A stretch of DNA of 64,000 nt from CAWDYA01 sp963806495. Its GTDB lineage: Bacteria > Acidobacteriota > Polarisedimenticolia > JACPZX01 > DASXTC01. Below, one piece after another: positions 28,156 to 37,341 of this stretch (position 1 is the first letter of the stretch; every line of letters starts with the position of its first letter). The stretch covers positions 248,001 through 312,000 of the forward strand of contig CAWDYA010000001.1 in the NCBI GenBank assembly GCA_963806495.1, read 5' to 3'. Below the pieces are notes generated by a model. That model worked only from the letters and a program-made list of their open reading frames with translations, did no database searches and had not been told where the DNA came from. A program made the position numbers and the translations under genes.

Positions 28156-28214
28156 ACACCGGCTCTCACCGGCTCCTCATGGTACGATGCCGACGCCCCA
28201 TGCAGGAGCGATCC

Positions 28215-29042
28215 ATGCCCGATCAGCCGAGCGAGCGCTATCTCGACCCGACACACGAGTCGGGCCGCGCGTTTCTCATGCGCGGGATCGAGGGCCGTGT
28301 CGTCATGCTCAACCTGCTTCGCTTCCGTGACGTCGCCGACTACTCCGCGCACCCCCGTCTCGATCCCGGCAGGCCGATCAGCGGCGAGGAAGCGTACCGC
28401 CTGTACATCCGGCACACCCTGCCTCACCTGGAGGCGTCGGGCGGAGAGCTGATGTTTTTCGGCGAGGGAGGCCCGTGGCTCATCGGGCCTCCGGACGAAC
28501 GATGGGACGCCGCGATGCTGGTGCGCCAGCGAAGCGTCGAGGACTTCATGGCGTTCGCATCCAACCGGGACTATCTGGAGGGGATGGGGCACCGGGTAGC
28601 GGCTCTGGAGGACTCGCGGCTGCTTCCTCTGTTCCAGAAGGATGGGACCCGCGGCACGCATCGGACGGCGCGTCTCACCGCGTCCCGGTACGTCATCGCC
28701 GTCAACGACCTCGATCGGTCCGTGCGCTACTACCGTGACGTCCTGGGGTTCGAGGCGTTCGATGCGGGGGATCCCGGCTGGCGCTTTCTCGTTCGCGGCG
28801 GCTGCTTCATCATGGTCGGCGGGTGCCCCGATGCGCTGCCACCGGCACGGCTCGGGGATCACTCCTACTTCGCCTACGTCGAGGTGGATGACGTGGACCG
28901 TCTGCACGCCGAGGTGACCGTAAAGGGCGCCGAGCTGGTCAAGCCGCTACGCAGCGAGCCCTGGGGCATGAGGGAGTTCGGCATCCGGACCATCGATGGC
29001 CACCGGATGATGTTCGGCGCCGCGACGAAGAGCGGCGGCTGA
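28215..29042 (+). CDS. DUF1330-like / VOC (glyoxalase) fusion protein
   Basis: The ~275-residue protein has two parts. Residues ~1-135 resemble a DUF1330-type dimeric alpha-beta barrel (VVMLNLLRFRDVADYSAHPR, ISGEEAYRLYIRHTLPHLEA, WDAAMLVRQRSVEDFMAFAS). Residues ~155-270 are a VOC/glyoxalase-like domain (YVIAVNDLDRSVRYYRDVLG, FEAFDAG, YFAYVEVDDVDRLHAEVTVK, FGIRTIDGHRMMFG), as in metal-dependent dioxygenases or isomerases. The fusion is uncommon to my knowledge and the substrate is unknown. The TGA abuts the convergent stop of the ABC-F gene. Confidence 0.8.
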   Translation: MPDQPSERYLDPTHESGRAFLMRGIEGRVVMLNLLRFRDVADYSAHPRLDPGRPISGEEAYRLYIRHTLPHLEASGGELMFFGEGGPWLIGPPDERWDAAMLVRQRSVEDFMAFASNRDYLEGMGHRVAALEDSRLLPLFQKDGTRGTHRTARLTASRYVIAVNDLDRSVRYYRDVLGFEAFDAGDPGWRFLVRGGCFIMVGGCPDALPPARLGDHSYFAYVEVDDVDRLHAEVTVKGAELVKPLRSEPWGMREFGIRTIDGHRMMFGAATKSGG

Positions 29043-31034
29043 TCAGCCCGGGCCGCCGGCGTCTGTCTCCGCCTCGGCCTTCTCCAGCCTGCGCTGCGCT
29101 TCCTCCCACTGCCTGTCGAGCCGCGAAAGCTCCTCCTGCGTCGTCTTGCGGCGCTCGCCGAGCGCGCGCGCCTCGCCTTCCTGCCGGTAGACCGACGGGT
29201 CGGCCATCCGCGCGTCAATCTCGTCGAGGCGCGACTCGGCCTGCGTGATCGCCTCCTCCAGCGCGGCGACGCGATCGCGGAACGACTTCAACCTGCGATT
29301 GCGTTCGTTGCGCGCCTCCGCCTTCGCCCGCTTCTCCTCGCGACTCCTGCGGGCCGCCGGCCCGCGCGCCGTCGAGGCCTCTTCCGCGGCGTCCGCCGTG
29401 GCCCGAGCCGCCGGCCCCGGCTCCTCGACGAGAGAGGCCCGGTACGCGTCGTAGCCGCCGTCGTGGATCACCAGCCTGCCGTCCTTCAGCCCGGCCGCCC
29501 GCGTGGCCACCTTGTTGATGAAGTACCGATCGTGCGACACGAACATCAGCGTGCCGTCGTACCGGGCCAGCGCGTCCTCCAGCGCCTCGCGCGCGGGCAG
29601 ATCGAGGTGGTTGGTCGGCTCGTCGAGCAGGATGAAGTTTCCCGGGTCGAGCATCAGCCGCGCCAGTGCGAGACGGTTCTTCTCGCCGCCCGAGAGAACG
29701 TCCACCTGCTTGAACGCCTCCTCGCCCGAGAACTGGAAGATGCCGAGAAGGGACCTCAGCTCGCCCGGGGTGCGCGAAGGCGCCCAGGCCTGCATCTCCT
29801 CGAGCACCGTCCGGCCGGGAGTGAGCGTCTCCAGGACGTGCTGTGCGAAGTAGTGCATGATTACCTTCTCGCCGGGATCCACCTCGCCGGCGTCCGCGGG
29901 GATCAGGCCCGCCACGATCTTGAGCAGCGTCGACTTGCCGGAGCCGTTCGGCCCCAGGAGTGCGACCCGATCGCCGCGATACAGATCCAGATCCAGCCCT
30001 CCCGCCTCCCCACCCAGCACCCGTCGCTCTCCGAACGCCTTGCGCACTCCCGCCAGGTGCAGCACGCGCGCCGCCGACCGCGGGGCGGGCGGCAGCAGGA
30101 AACGCCAGGTCTTCTCCTCGGGCGCCACCTGCGTGCGCTTCATCTTCTCCAGCATCTTGATCCGGCTCTGCACCTGCCGCGCCTTGGTCGCCTTGTACCG
30201 GAACCGCTCGATGAAGCGCTCGACCTCGGCGACCCGGTGCGCTTCCTGCGCCGCCGCGGCGCGCGCCCGCTCGCGCGCCTGCTCCTTCTCCACCCGGTAC
30301 CGGTCGTAGTTTCCCTTGTAGACGGTCACCTGTCCTCGTTCCAGGTCGGCGATCCCTCCGGCCAGCCGGTTGAGGAACACCCGGTCGTGCGAGACGATGA
30401 TCAGCGCGGAGGGCGCCTCGGCGAGAAAGCTCTCCAGCCAGGCCACCGCTTCGAGATCGAGATGGTTGGTCGGCTCGTCCAGCAGCAGGTAGTCGGGGCT
30501 CTTGAGCAGCAGCGAGCCGAGAGCGGCACGCATCCGGTAGCCGCCCGACATCTCGCCCAGAGGCCGCTGCTGGTCTTCGATCGAGAAGCCGAGGCCGGTC
30601 AGGATTCGCTTCGCCTCCGACTCGATCCGGAACCCCCCGGCCACCTCGAACCGGTGCTGCAGCTCGCCGGCATGGACGGTCATCCTCTCCAGCTCGGCGC
30701 CCTGGAGCCGGGTCATGTCGTCGTGCGCCGCGGCCATCTCGGACTCGAGCGTGAGGATTCCTCGGGGAAGCTCGAAAGCAACGCCCCGAGCACGGTCCCC
30801 TCGGCGAGCCGGGCCCCCTCCTGCGGCAGGTATCCCAGCGTCATCTCGCGGGGCCGCTCCACCCGCCCGGCGTCGGGCTCCTCCTCGCCGGCCAGAAGCC
30901 GAAGGAGCGTCGTCTTCCCGGAGCCGTTGCGTCCGACCAGACCGACGCGGCTTCGGGGCGGGATCGCCCAGGTCAGACCCTTGAGGATTCTGGTGCGGAC
31001 CGTACGATTTGTCGATCGATTCGAGCCGGAGCAT
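29043..31034 (-). CDS. ABC-F ATPase (Uup/EttA-like), two frameshifts
   Basis: ABC-F proteins bind the ribosome or act in translation and DNA maintenance; they have no membrane domain. The N-terminal Walker A (RVGLVGRNGSGKTTLLRLLA) is in another frame between about 30992 and 30770, while MLRLESIDKSYGPH and the rest (MSGGYRMRAALGSLLLKSPD, YLLLDEPTNHLDLEAVAWLE, the linker with the charged helices, second Walker A LGPNGSGKSTLLKIVAGLI, second signature LSGGEKNRLALARLMLDPGN, FILLDEPTNHLDLPAREALE) are in the main frame. One extra base near 30992 and one missing base near 30770 reconcile everything. A Lys/Arg/Glu-rich C-terminal coiled coil follows, as in Uup. No plausible pseudogene reason, so sequence error is likely. 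Confidence 0.9.
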   Translation of the reverse strand: MLRLESIDKSYGPHQNPQGSDLGDPAPKPRRSGRTQRLREDDAPSASGRRGGARRRAGGAAPRDDAGIPAAGGGPARRGDRARGVAFELPRGILTLESEMAAAHDDMTRLQGAELERMTVHAGELQHRFEVAGGFRIESEAKRILTGLGFSIEDQQRPLGEMSGGYRMRAALGSLLLKSPDYLLLDEPTNHLDLEAVAWLESFLAEAPSALIIVSHDRVFLNRLAGGIADLERGQVTVYKGNYDRYRVEKEQARERARAAAAQEAHRVAEVERFIERFRYKATKARQVQSRIKMLEKMKRTQVAPEEKTWRFLLPPAPRSAARVLHLAGVRKAFGERRVLGGEAGGLDLDLYRGDRVALLGPNGSGKSTLLKIVAGLIPADAGEVDPGEKVIMHYFAQHVLETLTPGRTVLEEMQAWAPSRTPGELRSLLGIFQFSGEEAFKQVDVLSGGEKNRLALARLMLDPGNFILLDEPTNHLDLPAREALEDALARYDGTLMFVSHDRYFINKVATRAAGLKDGRLVIHDGGYDAYRASLVEEPGPAARATADAAEEASTARGPAARRSREEKRAKAEARNERNRRLKSFRDRVAALEEAITQAESRLDEIDARMADPSVYRQEGEARALGERRKTTQEELSRLDRQWEEAQRRLEKAEAETDAGGPG

Positions 31035-31087
31035 GGAGCCATGTTAGCCGACACCGGCCTCGCTCTGGCGCAGGGGCCGGGACTATC

Positions 31088-33978
31088 ATGGCTGCCATGA
31101 TCACCCCACTGCTCCGGCGTCGGCTCGTCCGTTTGGTCCTCGTCGCCATCCTCCCCCTTGCGCTGGTCACGCAACTGTCCGCACTCGACCGGCTGCAGAG
31201 GCGGCTCGGCCCCGAGGACGGCCTGACCTTCTCCGAGGTCACGACGGTGGCGCAGGACGAGGCCGGCTTCATCTGGATCGGGACGACCGGAGGTGTCTTC
31301 CGGTTCGACGGCACCGAGGTCCGCCGCTGGGACGAGGCCGGCTTCCGAACGACTGTCAACTCGATCGTGACCAGCCCCTCCGGTCAGGTCGCCATCACCG
31401 CCTGGCCGTTTCGCTTGTGGGAGGTGCTCGGGAACCGGATCGTCCCGGTGTCGGGCCCCGATGGCCAGCCGCTCGAGCTCGCCGCCGCATCGGTCTGGGA
31501 CGGCGGCGGCCGGCTCTGGGCCCCTCTCGAGGACAGGCTGCTCGTGAGGGATGCCGGTGGCGTGTGGGCGACCATCCCGCTGGAGGCGATCGACTCGGAG
31601 CCGCCACTCTGGCTGGCAGACGCGGCTCCGGGCATTCTGATCGCGACGGAGCGCGGCCTCTGGCTGTTCGACGAATCCCTGGACGCTCACCGGCTGGTGA
31701 GCCTGCCGGGGATCCACAGGGCGCGGGCGGCGACCGGCGGCTCGTACTGCCTGCTCATGGAGGACGGTCGCGTCCTGCGGCTCACCGATGGCCGACTCGT
31801 CGAGCTGTTCCGCAGCGCGGCCCGCCCGATCGATCTGACGGTGCGCGGCACCACTATCTGGGTCTCGTACGATTCGCAGCTCGTGACGATCCCGCCGGGC
31901 ACGCCGCCCATGATCCTCACCGCACCCGAGGGGATCGCCAGCGGCGGGCAGATGCTCGTCGATCGGGAGGGATCGCTCTGGGTGAGCACCTTCAGGGGCT
32001 TGCTCCAGTTCCCCGAGCCCGACACCGTCGCCTGGCAGAGGACGGACGGCATGGCATCGACCGACCCGCGCCGTCTCGTCGAGAGCCCGGATGGGATCTG
32101 GGTCGACTCGTGGACGGGGCTGACGCACCTGACCGGCAGCGGGCGTGCATGGTCTCCCGAGGCGGTCCCCGACACGTTGACCAGCGCGATCTGCGTCAGC
32201 AGCGGGATGACGTTCCGGGCTGGCTACCGGGGCCGTTATCTCGAAGGACACGAAAGACGACTTGTCTCCCAGCCGGAGCCGGCACTCCGGTCCCTTCGTG
32301 ATTGCGCCGCCGGAGCGGCAGGCAGGGTCTGGATGATCTCAATCTCGGTCTGGCCGTCGCGGAGGATACGACGGGACGCGCCAGAGGCCCGATGCGCGCG
32401 AACGGCCCGCCCGGTCTTGCCCAGACGTCGAACGGGCGAGTCCTCGAAGACTCGCGGGGCCGCTTGTGGGTGTCGGTCGACGAGGAGGTTTGCTCCGCCG
32501 ATGCCGCGGAGGTGGCGTCATCCGGAACCGGTCATTGGACATGTGATTCCGCCCCCGGATCCGGCGCCATCCTCGATCTGATCGAGCTCCCTTCCGGATC
32601 GCTCTGGGCCGCGACCCGGCGGCAGGGTCTGCTCCGGCGGCAGGACGACGGCGTCTGGGAGCCGATACCGGGATCGCGGCTCCTCCCGACGGGCCTGGTG
32701 CGGTCGCTGGAGCTGTCGCCCTCGGGCGGCGTGTGGGTGATCAGCTTCGGCACCATCCTGCGGGTCGTCGAGCGCCCCGGGACGGATGACGGCCTCGAAA
32801 TCATCGAACGTCCGTCGGCATGGCACGGGTTGATGCTGAGCGACGCGGAGGACCTGATCGAGCAGAAAAGCGGCGATCTCTGGATCGCGACACTGGCGGG
32901 TCTCGTCCACATTCCACCCGAAGTGCGCAACTCCGCGCCGGGTGTGCCTCCCGTGGCCCTGGTGGAGGCTTCGGTCGACGGCCAGTCGCTGCCGATCGGG
33001 GAGACGGCGACCCTGTCGTACCGGAAGGATCGCATCGCGCTGCGCTTCGCGGCGCTTTCGTATCGCGACCCGGCGCTGCTGCGCTACCAGGTGCGGCTGG
33101 ACCCCGATGCGCCGTGGCGGAACGCATCAGGCCCCCCGTCGTTCCGGTTCGTCGATCTCCCGGCCGGCACCTGGCATGCCGAGGTGCGCGCCTCGCTCGA
33201 CGGAACACGCTGGTCACCCGAACCGGCCCGTTTCTCGTTCACGATCCTCCCCCCGTTCTGGAGCACCTGGTGGTTCGCGCTGTTCGTCGGCTCACTGTTG
33301 ATCGCGATCGCCTATGTCCTGTACCGGATCCGCCTGGCGCGGCTCCTCGCGCTGGAGCGTGTGCGTACGCGTATCGCCGCCGACCTGCACGACGACATCG
33401 GCGCCAGTCTGTCACGCATGGCGATCCAGAGCGAGCTGGCCCGGCGAAAGAGGGACGGCGACCCGGCCCTGGCGGACCGGCTGCTCCATGAGATCGGCGA
33501 GTCGGCGCGCGCGCTGGTCGACTCGATGGGAGACATCGTCTGGTCGGTCGACCCGCGTCGGGACAATCTCACCAGTGTCGTCACGCGCGTCCGGGAGTTC
33601 GCGCTGGACATGCTCGAGCCGCCCGGCATCACCCTCGTGATGAGAACGCCGTCCGACACGGACCGGATACGGCTGACGCCGGAACAGCGCCGGCACCTCT
33701 ATCTCATCGCCAAGGAGGCGGTCAACAACATCACCAAGCATGCCGGGTGCCGCAACGTGTCGATCGGTCTGGCTCTGGAGGGCCGCCGCCTCAGCCTGGA
33801 GGTCAACGACGATGGACGAGGGTTCGAGGGCGATCCGCCGGCCGGACGTGGAGGACAGGGTCTGGCCAGCATGCGCAGCCGCGCCGGGCAGCTCGGCGGG
33901 GCTCTCTCGGTCGAATCGGGGCCGGAGTCCGGCACACGACTGAAGCTCTCCTTCGATCTGGCGCGGGTCCCCGCATGA
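31088..33978 (+). CDS. Propeller-type sensor histidine kinase, frameshifted
   Basis: The N-terminal ~700 residues are beta-propeller repeats of the two-component-regulator (Reg_prop) type (AQDEAGFIWIGTTGGVFRFD, DREGSLWVSTFRGLLQF, ESPDGIWVDSWTGLTHL, EDSRGRLWVSVDEE, QKSGDLWIATLAGLVHIP). A Y_Y_Y-type domain (DRIALRFAALSYRDPALLRY then QVRLD), one transmembrane helix (TWWFALFVGSLLIAIAYVLY), a HisKA_3-type dimerisation segment (RIAADLHDDIGASLSRMAIQ) and a HATPase (IAKEAVNNITKHAGCRNVSI, VNDDGRGFEGD) follow. The first reading frame ends near 32335; one base there joins it to DDLNLGLAVAEDTTGRARG. The kinase pairs with the LuxR-type regulator at 34022 and precedes three exported proteins. Confidence 0.9.
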
Positions 33979-34021
33979 AGATGCGCTGTGCGGAGCAGCC
34001 CCTTCGAGGTAAGCTTCCCGC

Positions 34022-34675
34022 ATGACGGACAATCTGCCGGTGAGCGTGGCGATCATCGATGATGACGAGCGGCTGCGGGAAGCACTCGCCATGCTGATCG
34101 CGGGCACACCAGGATATCGCCTCACGGGTGACTTCGGCTCGATGGAGGAGGCCGTCGCGCCGATGGACGGCGACCCCCCCGATGTCCTCCTGCTCGACAT
34201 TCACCTGCCCGGCATGCTCGGCTCGGAGGGGGTGAGTGTCGTCCGAAAGAGACATCCCGGCACGCAGGTCCTGATGCTGACGGTCTACGCCGAGCAGGAT
34301 CTCGTCTTCGAGTCGATCTGCGGCGGCGCATGCGGCTATCTGCTCAAGAAGACGCCGCCCGCGCGCCTGCTCGAAGCGATCCGGGAGGCGCACGACGGGG
34401 GCTCGCCGATGTCACCCGAGATCGCTCGCAAGGTGGTCGGCCGGCTGCAGGACGCGCCGCACCTGCCGGGCGGCCCAGGGGAGGGCCTGACGCCGCATGA
34501 GGTCCGGCTGCTCAAGCTGCTCGCCGAGGGGCACAGCTACCAGTCAGCGGGCGCTGAGCTGAAGATCAGCGTCAACACCGTGCGCAGTTACGTTCGCAGT
34601 ATCTACGACAAGCTTCACGTCCACACGAAGTCCGAGGCGGTGACCAAGGCGTTCCGCAAACGCCTGATCACCTGA
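34022..34675 (+). CDS. LuxR/NarL-family response regulator
   Basis: The 217-residue protein has a receiver domain (AIIDDDERLREALAMLIAGT; phospho-acceptor Asp59 in VLLLDIHLPGM; Thr in LTVYAEQD; Lys in LLKKTPPARLLEAIREA) and a C-terminal GerE-type HTH (LTPHEVRLLKLLAEGHSYQS, AGAELKISVNTVRSYVRSIY, DKLHVHTKSEAV). The intact receiver and HTH suggest it is functional. It follows the kinase by 43 bases and would control nearby genes, including perhaps the secreted-protein operon. Confidence 0.94.
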   Translation: MTDNLPVSVAIIDDDERLREALAMLIAGTPGYRLTGDFGSMEEAVAPMDGDPPDVLLLDIHLPGMLGSEGVSVVRKRHPGTQVLMLTVYAEQDLVFESICGGACGYLLKKTPPARLLEAIREAHDGGSPMSPEIARKVVGRLQDAPHLPGGPGEGLTPHEVRLLKLLAEGHSYQSAGAELKISVNTVRSYVRSIYDKLHVHTKSEAVTKAFRKRLIT

Positions 34676-34803
34676 CCACGCACCATCCGCTCCCCCCGGA
34701 TTCTCGCATGTTCATGCGGTGCCCCGCCGGCGACCACGGGGTACCTTACGGACCGCAACGTGGGAGACCCTCTGGCCCAGGGCTCCCTCCGGGGAGCTCT
34801 CGC

Positions 34804-35665
34804 ATGCCGATACCACAGTCCTTGCCGCACCGCGCCCGTTTCGCCGCTGCGCTCGTTTTGATCCTGTCCGGCGTCGCACCTCTGAACGCGACCACCATCG
34901 TTCATATCCCGTTCGACAGGCTGGTCACGTCCGCCGGGCTGATCGCCGAGGTTACCGTCCTCGAGACGCATACCGAGATGGTCCACACACCCGGCTATCG
35001 GCCATCCCGAACCACGGCCATGCCGAAGACGACCCGTATCCCCCAGAGGATGGCGAAGGAGGACGTACCTCCACCGCCATGGGCGGCGCCGGTCTCCGCG
35101 GGTGTCGAGCCGGGCAGAGTGATCTTCACTCACATCACACTCGCGATCGACAACGTCATCAAAGGTAAGGCCCCCGCTGTCATCCATCTGCGGATGCCGG
35201 GCGGCGAGCATGGCGGCCTGACCATGGTCGTTCACGGCCTGCCGAGGTTCGCTCGGGAAGGCAGGTACCTGCTGCTCCTCTCCCCCGACTACGAGAGCCA
35301 GGGCGCGCCGGTCGTCGGCTTCAACCAGGGTTTCTTCCGGATCGAGCCCGACCCGGCCGGCGGCGAAGGAATGTTGCGGGACGACGCAGGCGACTGGGTC
35401 ATCGGGATCGAGAACCGGAATGTCGTCCGCCGGGCCGGCCCGGGCCGGAGCAATCCAGCCGGCCGGCCACCGAGCTTCTCGCTGCCGTCGCCCGGCGACT
35501 CGACTCTGGTTCGAATCATCCGGCGTCCCATCGCGCTACTGGGATTCGACCGAGCCTCCCCTCACCGTATCGAGAATGATCTCGCTCATCATGGACGTTC
35601 CCGGCTGGAACGAACCGTCGCCCGCGACGGTCACGCCCGCGCCGGGGCGCGGGGTGCGGCCATGA
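34804..35665 (+). CDS. Secreted protein of unknown function, frameshifted
   Basis: From ATG 34804 a signal peptide (ARFAAALVLILSGVAPLNAT) leads into TIVHIPFDRLVTSAGLIAEV, TVLETHTEM, then IFTHITLAIDNVIKGKAPAV, RMPGGEHGGLTMVVHGLPRF and YLLLLSPDYESQGAPVVGFN. The frame then continues without stop into the matrixin gene, but a natural end (EPPLTVSRMISLIMDVPGWN, EPSPATVTPAPGRGVRP, stop at 35663-35665) lies in the neighbouring frame; one base near 35530-35570 would join them. That stop overlaps ATG 35662 of the matrixin by 4 bases, which supports this reading. No known family, although the fold resembles a beta-rich dockerin/cohesin-type envelope protein. Confidence 0.55.
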
Positions 35666-37341
35666 CGAGCCGCCGGGCCGGACGGGCCGTGGCGCTCCTG
35701 ACCGCCGCGATCATGACGTTCGCGGCGACCATTCCTCTCGTGGCCTACAACATCAGCACCTGGTGGCCCGACAGCGACAATGTCGTCATGGACGACATAT
35801 TTCTTCCCGCAGCCACCTGGGCCGGGCCGGCCGAGTCCCAGCTCCTGGAGTGGAACGAAATCGATCGCGCCGATCTGTCCCATCCCTTTCTGATCAGCAG
35901 CGCTCCCGAGTACAGCTTCGGCTCCGGCGACAACGACAACACCATGGGTTTTCTCGACGATGCCGGCCTGCAGAGTCAGTACGGGATCTCGTACGCCACC
36001 GCCGGCGGCACCGGCGCGCTGGCCGTGACCGTCACCTGGGCCTCGGGAACGGAGCTCGTGGAAGCCGACATCATGGTCGACCCGTCGCTTCCCTGGAGTC
36101 TCGGCCCGGACGACAACAACTGGTTCCAGTCCACCATGTTGCACGAGGCGGGCCATGCCCGTGGCCTGGGCCATCACCAGGTATGGCAGTCGATCATGAA
36201 CGATGGCACGAGCAAGCTGCTGCGGGACGAGACGCTCTACATGGACGACATGAACGGCATCCGGCAGCATGCGACTGCGGTGCAGGAGGTCGATATCGTC
36301 CTGTACCCGAAATCGCACAACGGCACGGGGCCCCAGTGGATGACGACGAGCGCTACGACATTGCGTGAGGGCCAGCCGGTCACCTTCAGCAACTGGTCGT
36401 TCGAGAATCGCGGCTCGGTGGCGTCCGGCCTCGCCACGTTCGAGGTCTACCTCGCCAATACCCCCGCCCTGAGCCCACCGCTGACGCTGCTCAACACCGG
36501 GAACATTCCGTCCTCCCAGGGAAACAGCTACGGGATCATGAACTGGACGTCGACGATCCCGACGTTGCAGGACTGCACCGTGAAGTACGTCGGCGCCATC
36601 GCCCCCTCCAACCCGGCCTGGAACGAGCGGTTCGAGCAGAACAACACCGTCGCGTTCACGAACGGCTCGCGCAATCCGGTCCAGCTCAGCCTTCTGCTCG
36701 CGCGGGACCGGTACGAGCCGAACGATGCCGTCAACACCTCATACACCATCTCGAGAGACTTCTCCAACAACACCCTGAGCCTCGATTCGGATACCGACCA
36801 TGACTGGTACACCTTCTACCTTCCCAAGACGATGACGGTCGTCCTCGACCTGAGCTTCACCCACGCTCTGGGTGACATCGACCTCGAGCTGAGGAACACG
36901 GCTCAGACCGTGCTGGCGGCCTCCGCCGGAACGAGCAACTTCGAGCACATCCAGATCCGGCTCGCGAGCGGGTACTACCGGATCCACGTCTACGGCTACG
37001 GAACGGGAGCCTGCAACCGATACTCGATGACGCTGCACAGCTTCGAGTGTCTGCAGGATGCCGACTGCCCGGGCGCCACCGGCGGTATCTGCGGCGACAA
37101 GTTCTGCAGCGGTCTCACGAACACCTGTGTCCAGATCATTCCACCCTGCAGTGACGGCGACCCCTGCACCCAGGATCTCTGTTTCGAGGTGCACGGCGGG
37201 TACTGCCTGAACCTTCCCGATCCGACACTCGACCCGGAAGGAGACGGCTTCTGCTCCAGCATCGACAACTGCCCGAACGTATACAACCCGGGGCAGGAGG
37301 ACACCGACGGCGACGGAATCGGGGACGCCTGTGAGATCTGA
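35662..37341 (+). CDS. Secreted matrixin-like zinc metalloprotease with PPC and thrombospondin-3 modules
   Basis: This ~559-residue exported protein starts with a signal helix (VALLTAAIMTFAATIPLVAY). The catalytic zinc motif is LHEAGHARGLGHH, matching HExxHxxGxxH (His161, Glu162, His165, His171), with a Met-turn candidate in QSIMNDGTSK. After a beta domain with EGQPVTFSNWSFENRGS, a bacterial pre-peptidase C-terminal (PPC) domain appears (YEPNDAVNTSYTISRDFSNN, DSDTDHDWYTFYLPKTMTVV, GYYRIHVYGYGTG). A cysteine-rich stretch (CLQDADCPGATGGICGDKFC ... CSDGDPCTQDLC) and a thrombospondin type 3 repeat (DNCPNVYNPGQEDTDGDGIG) end it. It is likely surface or secreted. The stop overlaps the next gene by 11 bases. 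Confidence 0.86.
   Translation: MTSRRAGRAVALLTAAIMTFAATIPLVAYNISTWWPDSDNVVMDDIFLPAATWAGPAESQLLEWNEIDRADLSHPFLISSAPEYSFGSGDNDNTMGFLDDAGLQSQYGISYATAGGTGALAVTVTWASGTELVEADIMVDPSLPWSLGPDDNNWFQSTMLHEAGHARGLGHHQVWQSIMNDGTSKLLRDETLYMDDMNGIRQHATAVQEVDIVLYPKSHNGTGPQWMTTSATTLREGQPVTFSNWSFENRGSVASGLATFEVYLANTPALSPPLTLLNTGNIPSSQGNSYGIMNWTSTIPTLQDCTVKYVGAIAPSNPAWNERFEQNNTVAFTNGSRNPVQLSLLLARDRYEPNDAVNTSYTISRDFSNNTLSLDSDTDHDWYTFYLPKTMTVVLDLSFTHALGDIDLELRNTAQTVLAASAGTSNFEHIQIRLASGYYRIHVYGYGTGACNRYSMTLHSFECLQDADCPGATGGICGDKFCSGLTNTCVQIIPPCSDGDPCTQDLCFEVHGGYCLNLPDPTLDPEGDGFCSSIDNCPNVYNPGQEDTDGDGIGDACEI

Noticed and set aside
34708..34803. Upstream start for the exported protein at 34804
   Set aside because: The extra 32 residues are Pro/Gly/Arg-rich and would bury the signal peptide.
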